Shown here: positions 31,193 through 40,686 of the stretch, in pieces
Numbering within the stretch: the first letter of the stretch is position 1
How the letters are laid out: each line of letters begins with the position of its first letter
The notes under the pieces: generated by a model
Databases searched by the model: none
What the model was told of the DNA's origin: nothing
Seen by the model: only the letters and a program-made list of their open reading frames with translations
Assembly: GCF_905147365.1 (NCBI RefSeq)
Contig: NC_056428.1
Location: 23,156,001-23,220,000, forward strand
DNA: 64,000 bases
Direction: 5' to 3'
From: Aricia agestis
Taxonomy: Eukaryota > Arthropoda > Insecta > Lepidoptera > Lycaenidae
Program-made: the position numbers and the translations under genes

Positions 31193-31568
31193 TACCATCG
31201 AATGAATTTATTCACTATAGGCAGATAACGGACCTACGTCATTTGGTCGAGTTTTCTCAATTCTATATAATATATGTTACGCTCAAAGACAGACGCTCAG
31301 TGAGCGAAAAAATGGCTCACAACGCGTTGTGGTCACAGTGAAACGGCCACGACGCGTTCTGGTAATTACAAAAATACCACATAGCGAAATTCGTGTCGGG
31401 GGTCGAATAGCACGTCGGCCACGACGTTCGCGTTCGCGGCTCACTGAGCGTTTTCGGTCCTTGAGCGTAAAATATTATACCTATAGTCGTGATCTGTTGG
31501 CTGGGTTTGACATAACAGGACCAAATTACTTTGGTCCGCCATCTGCCTATGAATCAACTTCTCTGATC
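31193..31568. mobile_element. 'AGAAGTTGATTC' MITE hosting a second MITE
   Basis: The outer ends are TGTACCATCGAATGAATTTA / GGCAGATAACGGACCTACGT on the left and CTATGAATCAACTTCTCTGAT on the right. A foreign palindrome from 31,275 to 31,471 splits it. Confidence 0.7.
31275..31471. mobile_element. nested MITE, 'TTACGCTCAAAGAC' family
   Basis: The inverted ends TTACGCTCAAAGACAGACGC and, reverse complemented, TTACGCTCAAGGACCGAAAA are followed by CGCTCAGTGAGCG on both sides. The interior has ACAACGCGTTGTGG / CCACGACGCGTT boxes. The flanking outer MITE continues on both sides. Confidence 0.75.
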
Positions 31569-31617
31569 ATTTGAGTCTCAAAACGTTTGGTCCTGGATAC
31601 GAGTGTAGGTTACTCAC

Positions 31618-31727
31618 AAGTTGTAAGAGAAAGCTCTGGCTGCCCGACGTGATATGATGTTCAGGTCACAGACGGTCACCGACGGGAAAGGCACGTCCCA
31701 AATCGCACCCTGCGTACTCTCTATCAC
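31618..31727 (-). CDS. ppk-like channel, exon 3 (PFPSVTVC segment)
   Basis: This is a 110-nt exon with acceptor ACATTTTCAG and consensus donor GTGAGT. It is phase 0 at the start and ends two bases into a codon. The translation is VIESTQGAIWDVPFPSVTVC followed by DLNIISRRAARAFSYN. The W-x-[IV]-P-F-P-[AS]-[VI]-T-[VI]-C-[NDS] stretch just outside the first membrane helix is the classic pickpocket signature. Confidence 0.97.
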
Positions 31728-31844
31728 CTGAAAATGTTGGGTAGTACATCAATAACACCAGTAGCGTCTTTAGGGGGCGCGGTAGGGCGACCGCCATAGG
31801 CGCCAAAGGCAGCCAAGAAAGGAGGCAAAAATTTTGTGGTTTAG

Positions 31845-32036
31845 TGTTTAAACACAAAATGCCGAAGTTCCGCGGCGGAAGTTCCGCATGATTACGCCAA
31901 CAATGTCAAAAGCATACAATATAACGTAACGTAATTTCGGCATGGTGTGTCATCAGTAATTTAAAATACATTGCAGGCGGAATCATGCCGAACTTCCGCC
32001 GCGCAAATTCGGTATAGTGTGTTTAGAGTTTAAACA
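31845..32036. mobile_element. MITE, 'ACACACCATACCGAAGTTCC' family (copy 2)
   Basis: It is inverted relative to the copy at 25,785. The left end is TAAACACAAAATGCCGAAGT; the right end, reverse complemented, AAACACACTATACCGAATTT. It lies about 120 bases upstream of exon 3 (minus-strand sense). Confidence 0.8.
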
Positions 32037-32041
32037 CATAG

Positions 32042-32386
32042 GGTAGGTTGCACCAACTTACTTTAGCTATAACTGTAACTTTTAACTATAACTACAATGC
32101 AAATGGCGCCATATTTACATATAACCTTGAGCTCGATAAGGCTATGAATGAACGTGGCGAAAAATGAACTAACGCTGTCATCATACAAAAACGCCATTTT
32201 TGACAGTTCTCCTTTACCAGCAACGCCCCCGATCGCATCCATTTCAAGCCTTGTCGGACCAGCTATTATCTGTCAAATTCTGTGGTCAAAGTTAAGGTTA
32301 AAGTTAAAGTTAGCCTTAACTATAACCATAACTTTGACCATAACTTTAACTTTAACCACGCTTCTGGTGCAACCCACCCTTATCTA
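32042..32386. mobile_element. MITE, 'GGTTGCACCA' family
   Basis: The ends GGTAGGTTGCACCAACTTAC and, reverse complemented, GGGTTGCACCAGAAGCGTGG. The sub-terminal zones are strings of AACTTTAACTTTAACC-type hexamers on both strands, giving the arms internal periodicity. Confidence 0.75.
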
Positions 32387-32611
32387 AGCGAAGCAAAAAT
32401 ACGTGAAATGATTTCACTCGTGTCTTTCACTTTAAATTTTCGAAATAAAGGGTGTACCTATTTGCAGAAATACTGCCAAAACAGGAGTGATGTTAATTGG
32501 TGCTTTGAATCACGTTGCGTTTCAACTTCTTTGGTTTTTTATTTTTATTAAAAACAAATAATGAAGATAAAATAATATAACGAAGCATATTTTGTTTCGT
32601 ATGTATACGAA

Positions 32612-33028
32612 ATTATTATTTTTTAACAAAAAATTAAAACCGACTTCCAAGGTAAAAACAAAAGTAATATTCTTAAACATAATCTAAAAATAATCAAATA
32701 ATTCTTATTCCTTATTATAGTGCCGTCTTCAGACTTCGCCTAAACCTCAAATATTTCTGTACTCAATCTTCGTACTTTTGAAGTCGCTACCAGCCCGGAA
32801 AAGTTCTGAGATCCTTGACATAGAACTTACGCTAAGGTAAGCTGGTACCGACTTCCGAAGCATGAAGATTGAGTACAGAAATAGTTGAGGTTAAGGCGAA
32901 GTCTGAAGACGGCACTATAATAAGGAATAAGAATTATTTGATTCTTTATAGATTATGTTTAAGAATATTACTTTTGTTTTTACCTTGGAAGTCGGTTTTA
33001 ATTTTTTGTTAAAAAATAATAATTTTAC
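32612..33028. mobile_element. large fold-back element, arms about 165 bp
   Basis: The left arm carries AAAAATTAAAACCGACTTCC, then AGTGCCGTCTTCAGACTTCG and CTGTACTCAATCTTC. The right arm is its near-perfect reverse complement. The centre (about 32,780-32,860) is not paired. The outermost TTAAAACCGACTTCCAAGG links it to the AACCGACTTCC repeat family. Confidence 0.85.
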
Positions 33029-33488
33029 CCTTTTTAGTTACATATGAGACCACAAGGCTATATTACTTATAGCTTGTTGTCTTAGAGTGTACATAATATT
33101 ATTACTAGTACCATATTATATTACCATTCTATAAAGAAACGATTACGAAAAGGTACTGAATTTGGCTAACCTACTTATGCTAAAGTTAATTTAACTACTC
33201 TAAGTCAATCCAGCCAATTTCATTATTAAAATGAAACTTTGAACATATAGGAATTCCAATAAAAGAGCGCTTTTGGCTGGGTAGGGGCTGTCACCTGTCA
33301 TCAGGCTAATTGGGCGCTCGATAACGGTAGACAGACACAACGATTCAATAGGGCTGTCAACAGCTGCTGTTGTTATGTGTAAAAATATAAATCAATATAT
33401 CATATTATGTCACAGTTAGAATGCAGAATACGTTAACATGCACGTTACTTAGGTAATCTGCAGATTTCCTAATTAATACTTACTTACT

Positions 33489-33768
33489 AACTCCATAATA
33501 GGGACACACATGACCCAAGTATTTTTTTACTCCATAATAGGGACACACATGCTCCAAAGTATTGTTTTAACTCCATAATAGGGACACATGCCTCAAAGTA
33601 TTTTTAACTCCATAATAGGGACACAATTGCCCCAAAGTATTTTTTTAAACTCCACAATAGGGACACACACGCCCCAAAGTATTTTTTTTACTCCATAATA
33701 GGGACACGCATCCCCCAAAGTATTTTTTTAACTCCATAATAGGAACACACATGCCCCATGTATTTTGC
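33489..33768 (+). repeat. 40-bp minisatellite, seven units
   Basis: Unit starts fall at about 33,490, 33,529, 33,570, 33,607, 33,649, 33,690 and 33,730. The unit core is ACTCCATAATAGGGACACAC followed by ATGCCCCAAAGTATTTTTTTA. The core resembles the sub-terminal part of the 260-bp MITE family (ACTCTGTATAATGGACTCAT...CCGAAAGTATTATC at 7,240). Confidence 0.95.
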
Positions 33769-33803
33769 AAAGTATTATCACTTTTTTTGGCACACCCTGT
33801 GTA
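33769..33803 (+). mobile_element. solo MITE terminus after the minisatellite
   Basis: AAAGTATTATCACTTTTTTT then GGCACACCCTGTG is the outer end of the 260-bp MITE family, directly continuing from the last minisatellite unit. The opposite MITE end is not found nearby. Confidence 0.7.
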
Positions 33804-33954
33804 GTGCCTCCTTTTTCCCTCGCCGGTTTCGTTGACGGTGCTCGGTTTCAGTTAAACCAGGCTAGCTATGCAGGAGCAATTTTATTGTGCCCAAGTGTTT
33901 GAGCAGTACGAAAAAATACTATCTTTTTCTTTATTTTCATAACCCGAATTACCT

Positions 33955-34140
33955 CTATATTCCGATTACTCACCGAAAGATCAGGACCGCCTTTTTGCTT
34001 GCCCATCTATATTATCTTTCTATGACAATCAGGTGATCAACCTGCATTGTCCGTACAAAACATGGAACAACATTTTTGTTGCAGGAATCGAACCTACAAC
34101 TCCTAAGTCTAGTGCCAAGCTCAGTTTTGTCCTAGCATAA
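33955..34140 (-). mobile_element. tRNA-like SINE (copy 2)
   Basis: Minus-strand text reads ACTTAGGAGTTGTAGGTTCGATTCCTGC, tRNA-like with a good B box (GGTTCGATTCC). It is followed by CATGTTTTGTACGGACAATG, AGGTTGATCACCTGATTGTC and AGGCGGTCCTG. It is the same family as 23,885-24,080. Confidence 0.8.
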
Positions 34141-34154
34141 ATAAAATTGTATAA

Positions 34155-34395
34155 AAAAACTAGCTGTCAAACGTTGTTTTGCCAATATAAATGATTTCTA
34201 GTACCAATATAAAAAGTAGATAAAAACCTATACTCAGGCCTAACCAATAAGTATATATATGTAACATGTATGTACATGTTACATATGTATACTTATATAA
34301 TATACTACTTATATATAATTTCATTAAAATCGGTTGAGCCGTTTTGGAAGAGTTCGTGACAAACATAATTGTGATACGAGAATTTCATATTTTAG
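34155..34395 (+). repeat. 'AACGTTGTTTTGCC' repeat
   Basis: It starts CTAGCTGTCAAACGTTGTTT and ends 'aaatcggttgagccgttttgg.agagttcg...gtgatacgagaatttcatat'. A related head is at 60,001 and a related tail at 29,340-29,410. A palindrome of TGTAACATGTA/TGTACATGTTACA lies at 34,259-34,285. Confidence 0.6.
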
Positions 34396-34667
34396 ATTAC
34401 GAATAGAAGCAGCCCTAGGTTCTAAATCCGTTCAAAGCTTAGTGGGACTTAATATTATTATGATATTAAAAAAAATTATTCAAATCGAATGGCATATTGA
34501 ACGCGTAATACCATAAAAGCATTGTAATAACGCAGTGCGTCTATCTCTAAATTTAAGTGCTACTCAGCAAATTAATTGCGAACTTTTGACCGAGACTTTG
34601 GCTAGATTTATATCATATAATTATAATATACTAGCTATTTGACCGATTGCCGAATTGCTCGTTTATT

Positions 34668-34861
34668 GGCGGCTCTCGACATAGGCGAACGCGTTGGCCA
34701 ACGCGTCTGCAGACGCGTTGGCCCAATGTGTAGAACGGGCGTTCGCGCGTTGGCCAACGTCTAAATACCTACGGCCAACGCGCGAACGCCCGTTCTACAC
34801 ATTGGGCCAACGCGTCTGCAGACGCGTTGGCCAACGCGTTCGCCTATGTCGAGAGGCCGCC
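34668..34861. mobile_element. 194-bp GC-rich perfect palindrome element (copy 1)
   Basis: The ends GGCGGCTCTCGACATAGGCG and CGCCTATGTCGAGAGGCCGCC enclose arms rich in ACGCGTTGGCCAACGCGT and CTGCAG. The short non-paired loop contains GTCTAAATACCTAC. In copy 2 (37,512-37,703) the loop is the reverse complement, as expected for insertion in the other direction. CpG and MluI/PstI-like motifs stand out against AT-rich flanks. Confidence 0.9.
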
Positions 34862-34979
34862 TAAAGATATAAGAATATGCGCACGCCCGAACGCGTTGTT
34901 TGGCTACTAATTAACGAGATCATAAGCAATTATAATAATAATAATTATGTACATGACATCGCACACTAAGCCGCGCGTA

Positions 34980-36070
34980 AAAAAAAGGTTCGAGCCGCCC
35001 GCGCCGGCCGCCGCATATATAATTAAAAGCCCGCCTCTGCTAGCAATAAATGGCGTTTGACGTCCAGATTATAACAGCAAAATTGGGAGACTTCTTTTGT
35101 ATACAGTCATTTTTGACAGACCGCAGAGTGGAATATCTGCTGCCAAACGCCTGTTTCACAGCTTCATACTGCAGCTGTCACAAGATACATAATCGCCTTG
35201 CCGATTAATCCGGCAACGCTAAGCGATCATACTAAGTATGTAAATTCGTCGCTTTGTGCAGTTGGCGGTTTAATAATGATTAGACACTTTACATTATAAA
35301 TAACGTCTCGCACAATAATAATTATTATTGTTCTCTCGAATACACTCAGATGCAAGAGATGTGATTCTGAAAGCAAGATATTGCATTGCACATCTGAGAG
35401 ATATTCGTAGAACTATAATTATAGTTGTAATTATACAACAACTAAACGTTGTTAATTATACAATTAATCCTTCGATTGTGGATTCTTGGAAATCTATTGT
35501 TATTCTATTGTGTCTCGCTCACCGATGAGCTTAATTAAATGGGGCTTGATGGGTTAATACAATAATTCCAAAATTCGTGGAGGCTGAAAACGTTGCTTTA
35601 TGGTACGCGCATAGTTTGTCGGCGCGTGCTGGGGCCTGGGGCGGATCGGAGCTCAGATTTGTTATAAAATATCGATCTTTTATTAAAAACAAAAAATTTT
35701 GGACTCCTAAAATCGTCATTCATTTGACCTCAAATCTACCAAAAAGTGGAAATATATGTGAAGTGTGTTCACACTGTTGCCAGGGCGCAGCGGGTTTGTC
35801 GGGCCTTGCCGGGCCTTGTCGCATTGACGGAAATCCGCTGCGCCCCGACACAGTGTGCGATACGCGCATCCGCTTCCATACAAATTGTATGGAGGCGGAT
35901 TTTTGCGATGAGCCCCGGCACGCTGAGCCCCGGCACGGCCCGTCTCAATGGGCTCACTCCTCTAGATGTATTTCTAAAGCAGCGTTTTTATTGCACTAAG
36001 TATATTATTAATTATCGGCCGACTGAAAACTGCAGTCTGCGTAGGCACTTAATTGGCATTATAAAATTAA
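34980..36070. other. mostly unassigned intronic DNA with one shared block
   Basis: 35,462-35,557 matches 46,797-46,897 (AAATCTATTGTTATTCTATT, GTGTCTCGCTCACCG.TGAGC, GGGGCTTGATGG.TTAAT). A GCCCCGGCACGCTGAGCCCC GC-rich stretch lies at 35,912-35,935, next to an inverted ATACAAATTGTATGGAG. No exon was found; open frames here are unconvincing. Confidence 0.45.
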
Positions 36071-36077
36071 ACTATAT

Positions 36078-36338
36078 ACAGTGTGTAACAAAAATAAGTG
36101 ATAATACTTTAGGGTGTGTACGTGTTCCTTGTAGAGAGTTCACTGTGAAAGTACCAGCGCTGAATGACGAATTTTTTTTTCACTTTTGTATGGGCAAGGG
36201 CCCGAGCGTCACGAGTTTCCCCATACAAAAGTGAAAAAAAAAATTGGTCTTTCAGCGTTGATACTTTCACAGTGAACTCTCTACAAGGAACACATACACA
36301 CCCTAAAGTATTATCACTTATTTTTGTTACACCCTGTA
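36078..36338. mobile_element. 260-bp fully palindromic MITE (copy 2)
   Basis: The ends CAGTGTGTAACAAAAATAAG and CTTATTTTTGTTACACCCTG next to TA; the internal text is nearly identical to copies at 14,955 and 38,982. The arms pair over almost the full length. Confidence 0.9.
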
Positions 36339-36819
36339 TAATATACTAATTGCTATCTCACACTAGGCGACGCAATGCACTTTAAATGCAGCCAACCGCA
36401 GGTGACAAGTCTTTCAATGCAATGTGTGTCGTCTTTAAAATATGACGTTGTTCATATAATATTATCATCTAGACACGCGGTAGCGCGTCAAGCCAAGTTC
36501 CAACATAACAGAACTGGCGAGCAGCATCGTGTGTAATATTACACGAACCATTTGCAGCTACTTTTGACCCCCTCATAATTCAGAAACTATTTCACATAAA
36601 AGTTTCAGGCTCTTATAATGAGACTTGCGAGATAAATATATGATCTAAATTTCATAAACACAGCTCAAACGGTTATTAAGATATTAATGTCCGAAAATCT
36701 ACATTTTTATCACTGACTGACCTATAGATCAAAATTCTAACCCAGTTCCAGATGACCTGGAAGGCTGAAATTTGGAACCCAGCTAGGTAATTGTGTGTAA
36801 GCGTAGGGAAAAATCAGAA

Positions 36820-37090
36820 AACACAAAAAAATCGGTCAAGTACTAGTCGGACAGAGTGAAACTTGGCAAAAATTGTGTTTTTTGTATGGAGACCCCCTAA
36901 AATATTTATTTTATTATACTTTTATTATAAATTATGAAAGTAGAAATAAAAATAAAGATTTTGTGAATATTTCAAGTGCCTGCCGGCTGCTATTATTGAT
37001 TTTGAGCAAAAAAGGCCAAAATAATCACGTTTATTGTCATACAATAAACGTGATTATTTTGGCCTCCCTACCGAGGGGGAGCTCCCCGTA
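36820..37090 (+). repeat. 'aagggttcc' family fragment with loopless hairpin
   Basis: AAAAAATCGGTCAAGTACTAG and TTTTTGTATGGAGACCCCCT mark the family. At 37,013-37,065 a perfect 25-bp inverted duplication with loop CAT (core AATAATCACGTTTATTGT) has formed inside the repeat. Confidence 0.7.
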
Positions 37091-37119
37091 AATACTTATT
37101 TGTGAAGTGAAGAAACTTT

Positions 37120-37145
37120 AGAATAGAATAGAATAGAATAGTATT
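37120..37145. repeat. (AGAAT)n microsatellite
   Basis: Short pentanucleotide run just before a GTATTTATTTCCAGGAAATT segment. Nothing else is seen to 37,500 apart from AT-rich DNA. Confidence 0.85.
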
Positions 37146-37511
37146 TATTTCCAGGAAATTTGTTTAACAATGGTTCTTAATATTTATGTATGGTATCAAA
37201 ATTTCTGCCTCATTGGCGTGGAAATATTGTCTAATTATTATTTCAAAACATTTTCTTTAGATCTTATTCTAATTAACATGCAACGTGCCTTAAGTAACTA
37301 CGTCTTATTTTAAAAGATCTTATTACATATTTTAACATAATATTATAACAGTAAAGTCAAAAATTTGGTAGTTACGTCATAGTATTTAAAAATAAATAAA
37401 AAAAAAAGTAAAATAAAAAACAAAATATAACAAGACGCTTCTTCGTCTTGTTGTGTGAGAAGAGTGAGAAGCTAAAATTCCGTGTCAACTTTATGCCGGC
37501 ACTCGACATAT

Positions 37512-38252
37512 GGCGGCTCTCGACATAGGCGAACGCGTTGGCCAACGCGTCTGCAGACGCGTTGGCCCAATGTGTAGAACGGGCGTTCGCGCGTTGGCCG
37601 TAGGTATTTAGACGTTGGCCAACGCGCGAATGCCCGTTCTACACATTGGGCCAACGCGTCTGCAGACGCGTTGGCCAACGCGTTCGCCTATGTCGAGAGC
37701 CGGCATTAGACGTTGGCCGACGCGTCTGCGAGCTTGCCGCGCGGGTCGGGAATGTCGGCAAAGATCAAAGGACATTTGTCGCAAGCTTCGTGCTTCATCC
37801 ACACATAGGCCGCGCGATCAGTTCGCCCGGAGTTATAGTTATGATAATTATAATAATATGTAATAATTTTTATATGTAATAATTAAATAAATAATAAGTA
37901 GGTAATAAAATAATTACTTATATTATTTTAATATTATAAAATATTATGTAAAAGTGAGTTTATTTCTTTGTTTGTTACGTTTTCTCGCCTTTTATTTATT
38001 TATTTCGAGAATACCCTTTAAAAACTTTTTCTTGTCCACATTTACAAAGTAATTATATGCTGTGAATAAATATACAGCTACAGCTGTTAGCGACTTAACA
38101 TCCATTTTGAATCCGTCCGCACATTGGCGCGATCCAAAGCATACTGAGCGACCTTCCTATGTGTGGATTACTCACAAACGCCGTTGCAAGCGCACTGCCA
38201 ACGCGTCTGCGAACGCGTTGGCCAACGCGTTCGCCTATGTCGAGAGCCGCCA
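37512..38252. mobile_element. composite palindrome element (copy 2 plus longer relative)
   Basis: 37,512-37,703 is the second copy of the 194-bp palindrome. The same end recurs inverted at 38,198-38,252 (ACGCGTTCGCCTATGTCGAG then AGCCGCC), so the whole 741-bp block has matching inverted termini. Just inside, inverted blocks CCTATGTGTGGAT are present near 37,800 (minus) and 38,155 (plus); they read YVWxxH on both arms. A longer deletion derivative of the palindrome's parent is likely. Confidence 0.7.
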
Positions 38253-38259
38253 TTACAAT

Positions 38260-38980
38260 CATGGATGATGGAGGTTATGTGGTTATAAAATAATATGACG
38301 GATGGCATATTACGTGGCATTGTGTTGTATCACAAACACGTGATTCGTAAAACCTAATAATATCCCAATACGAGTATGTATATTGAATTTGGAAACAAAC
38401 AATATTATTCTCTCCAAATGCAAATCATCTTTTTGCTTATATCAGGTGTACACAATTAAGTTATTTAACATATTATTTATACTTATTGTTCTGGGTTATA
38501 CCTGGTTACACATAATATGTCCTAGGTTTTTCACTTATCACTTATCAGTGTTTTGTTCTATTTTCAGCTCTCAAATCATAAAGCTTAGTACATACTTGTA
38601 GCTTCATCAAAATACACTTTGGTTCTTACACGTGGTGCACACAACACAGGTACCTACCTACTTAACCTAAATTACCATAATTATAATTCCTCATTTAGTG
38701 TTTTTTGTTTTGAATGTTTATCTCATTTTAGTTTTTTACTTTTCAGTACTCCAGATACCTATTAAAAATGGAAGTTAAAGAAGGAAAGCTATACATTATA
38801 CAGGTCCACTTCAATTCAAGTTACAGTCACACTTTTACAGATTAAAATAATAATGTCATAACTACACAGTATAGGGAGATAAAGGTATAAAATTGTTATG
38901 AATTGATTAAAAATGTAATAAAATAAAATTATAATGTCAGATGATAAGGTCAAGTTTTCAAATTCCATTTATATAAAATA
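38260..38980. other. AT-rich DNA, nothing recognised
   Basis: No repeat end, exon or RNA gene was seen on either strand. Confidence 0.4.
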
Positions 38981-38981
38981 T

Positions 38982-39242
38982 ACAGGGTGTAATAAAAATA
39001 AGTGATAATACTTTAGGGTGTGTACGTGTTTCTTGTAGAGAGTTCACTGTGAAAGTAGCAGCGCTGAAAGACCAAAAAATTTTGTCACTTTTGTATGGGC
39101 AAGGGTCCGAGCGTCACGAGTTTCCCCATACAAAAGTGAAAAAATTTTTTGGTCTTTCAGCGCTGCTACTTTCACAGTGAACTCTCTACAAGGAACACGT
39201 ACACACCCTAAAGTATTATCACTTATTTTTGTTACACCCTGT
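38982..39242. mobile_element. 260-bp fully palindromic MITE (copy 3)
   Basis: The ends CAGGGTGTAATAAAAATAAG and CTTATTTTTGTTACACCCTG are flanked by TA. It is the cleanest of the three copies: AAAGTAGCAGCGCTGAAAGA pairs exactly with TCTTTCAGCGCTGCTACTTT. Confidence 0.92.
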
Positions 39243-39559
39243 ATATATATATATAATTAAATAGTACAGAGGTATAATTATTATTAAACTAATGTCAGGC
39301 CCACAAGAGTCATATTCACATATATGTCGGTATTATTTCATACTAAATCAATAAATTAATTCTATGCTAATTATAGATTTAATTTATTGATTATCCTATT
39401 ATCGGTAAAATAAAAGATAAAAATATATATATATAATATTAATGTCATAAATAAAGATATTTTTATATCTTTATTTATGACATCTATCTGACAGATATTT
39501 TTATATCTATATATATTTCATAGATTATGAAATAAATAGAAGGTAACTTTATGAAGTAA

Positions 39560-39855
39560 GTCTGTCTGTCTGTTACCTCTTCCCGCCCGAACTGATTGTA
39601 CCGATTGTTCTTTGATATGGAGATATAGTTTGAGTTCCGGGAATAGACATATAATTCTTTTAATCCCTGTCTGTCTGTCTGTCCATCTGTCTATCTGTTC
39701 GTATGTCCGTCTGTTCGTCTGTTCGTTTGTCCATCAGTTCGTCTGTCCGTCTGTCCGTCCGTCCGTCCGTCCGTCCGTCCGTCCGTCCGTCTGTCCGTCC
39801 GTCCGTCCGTCTGTCCGTCCGTCCGTCCGTCCGCCCGTATTTCTGTCTGTCTGTT
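39560..39855 (+). repeat. (GTCC/GTCT)n microsatellite in a repeat tail
   Basis: The tail of a 'gcccgaactgattgtaccgattg' repeat is followed from 39,668 by GTCTGTCTGTCC, then long GTCC runs to about 39,850. Its Ser/Val/Arg-rich ORFs on both strands are artefacts of the repeat. Confidence 0.95.
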
Positions 39856-40686
39856 AGACAGCTATAATAATAGCTACTTAACCTCCATACAATAAGTTGT
39901 ACCCATAATATAGTTAATGGTTGGAAATACACTTGTGTTAAGTATACCGTATTATACCAATGCCTCATGATGGTAGCTGCTTTTTCCGTTCGCTTAGATT
40001 CTCTTGGATTGATACTCAACAAGCCAAAGGGGCTGTTTCCCCACTTCCTGATAAGTTTCAGATAGGATATCCACAATTTATCTGACAGATGAAGGATCTA
40101 TCAGATAAGTTTAGTATAGGCTATTTACAACTTATCTGACAAATGAAGTATCTACCAGATAAGTTGTGGATAGCATATCCGACACTTGTCGGGAATCAGA
40201 ATAAAAATGTTCAATAACTTTATGAAATGACTGATTAATAAAAACCGGCCAAGTGAGATCTAATCTACTAGTTATAAGATCTCAAATTATTTGAATAACA
40301 TCAATTGTTATAGATATCAATAAAGCAAAGAAATATACTCTATTTCTTTGCTTCATAATGTTATTTGGTTCCTATAATATACATATTTCCATAGCTGGGC
40401 ATTAACTCGTTAATCCGTTAATCATTAATTAACGAAGTTAACATTTTGATTAACGGATTAACTTTTAAGTTAACTTTTAAAAATATTAACGGACTCGTTA
40501 ACTTCCGTTAATATGCAGAAGTCCGTTAATCGTTAATCCAATGCCTACTATTTACCGCACGGTACCGCGGTGCGGCGCCAAAACAGGTTCAGACAGTTAG
40601 TATGAAACGACAAGTGCCGGGCGGGCGGGCAGCGCGGCGCCGCGGCACGGCAGCAGCGAAACAAAAACAATACGTGGGATAATACG

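Noticed and set aside
33489..33768. CRISPR-like array
   Set aside because: The units are contiguous 40-bp tandem repeats without unique spacers, and the host is a eukaryote.
35577..36234. Overlapping 140- and 162-codon frames
   Set aside because: They overlap each other, run into a palindromic MITE, and show no family resemblance or splice-bounded structure.
39612..40076. Ser/Val/Pro-rich and Arg/Thr/Asp-rich open frames on both strands
   Set aside because: Translation of the (GTCC/GTCT)n microsatellite.
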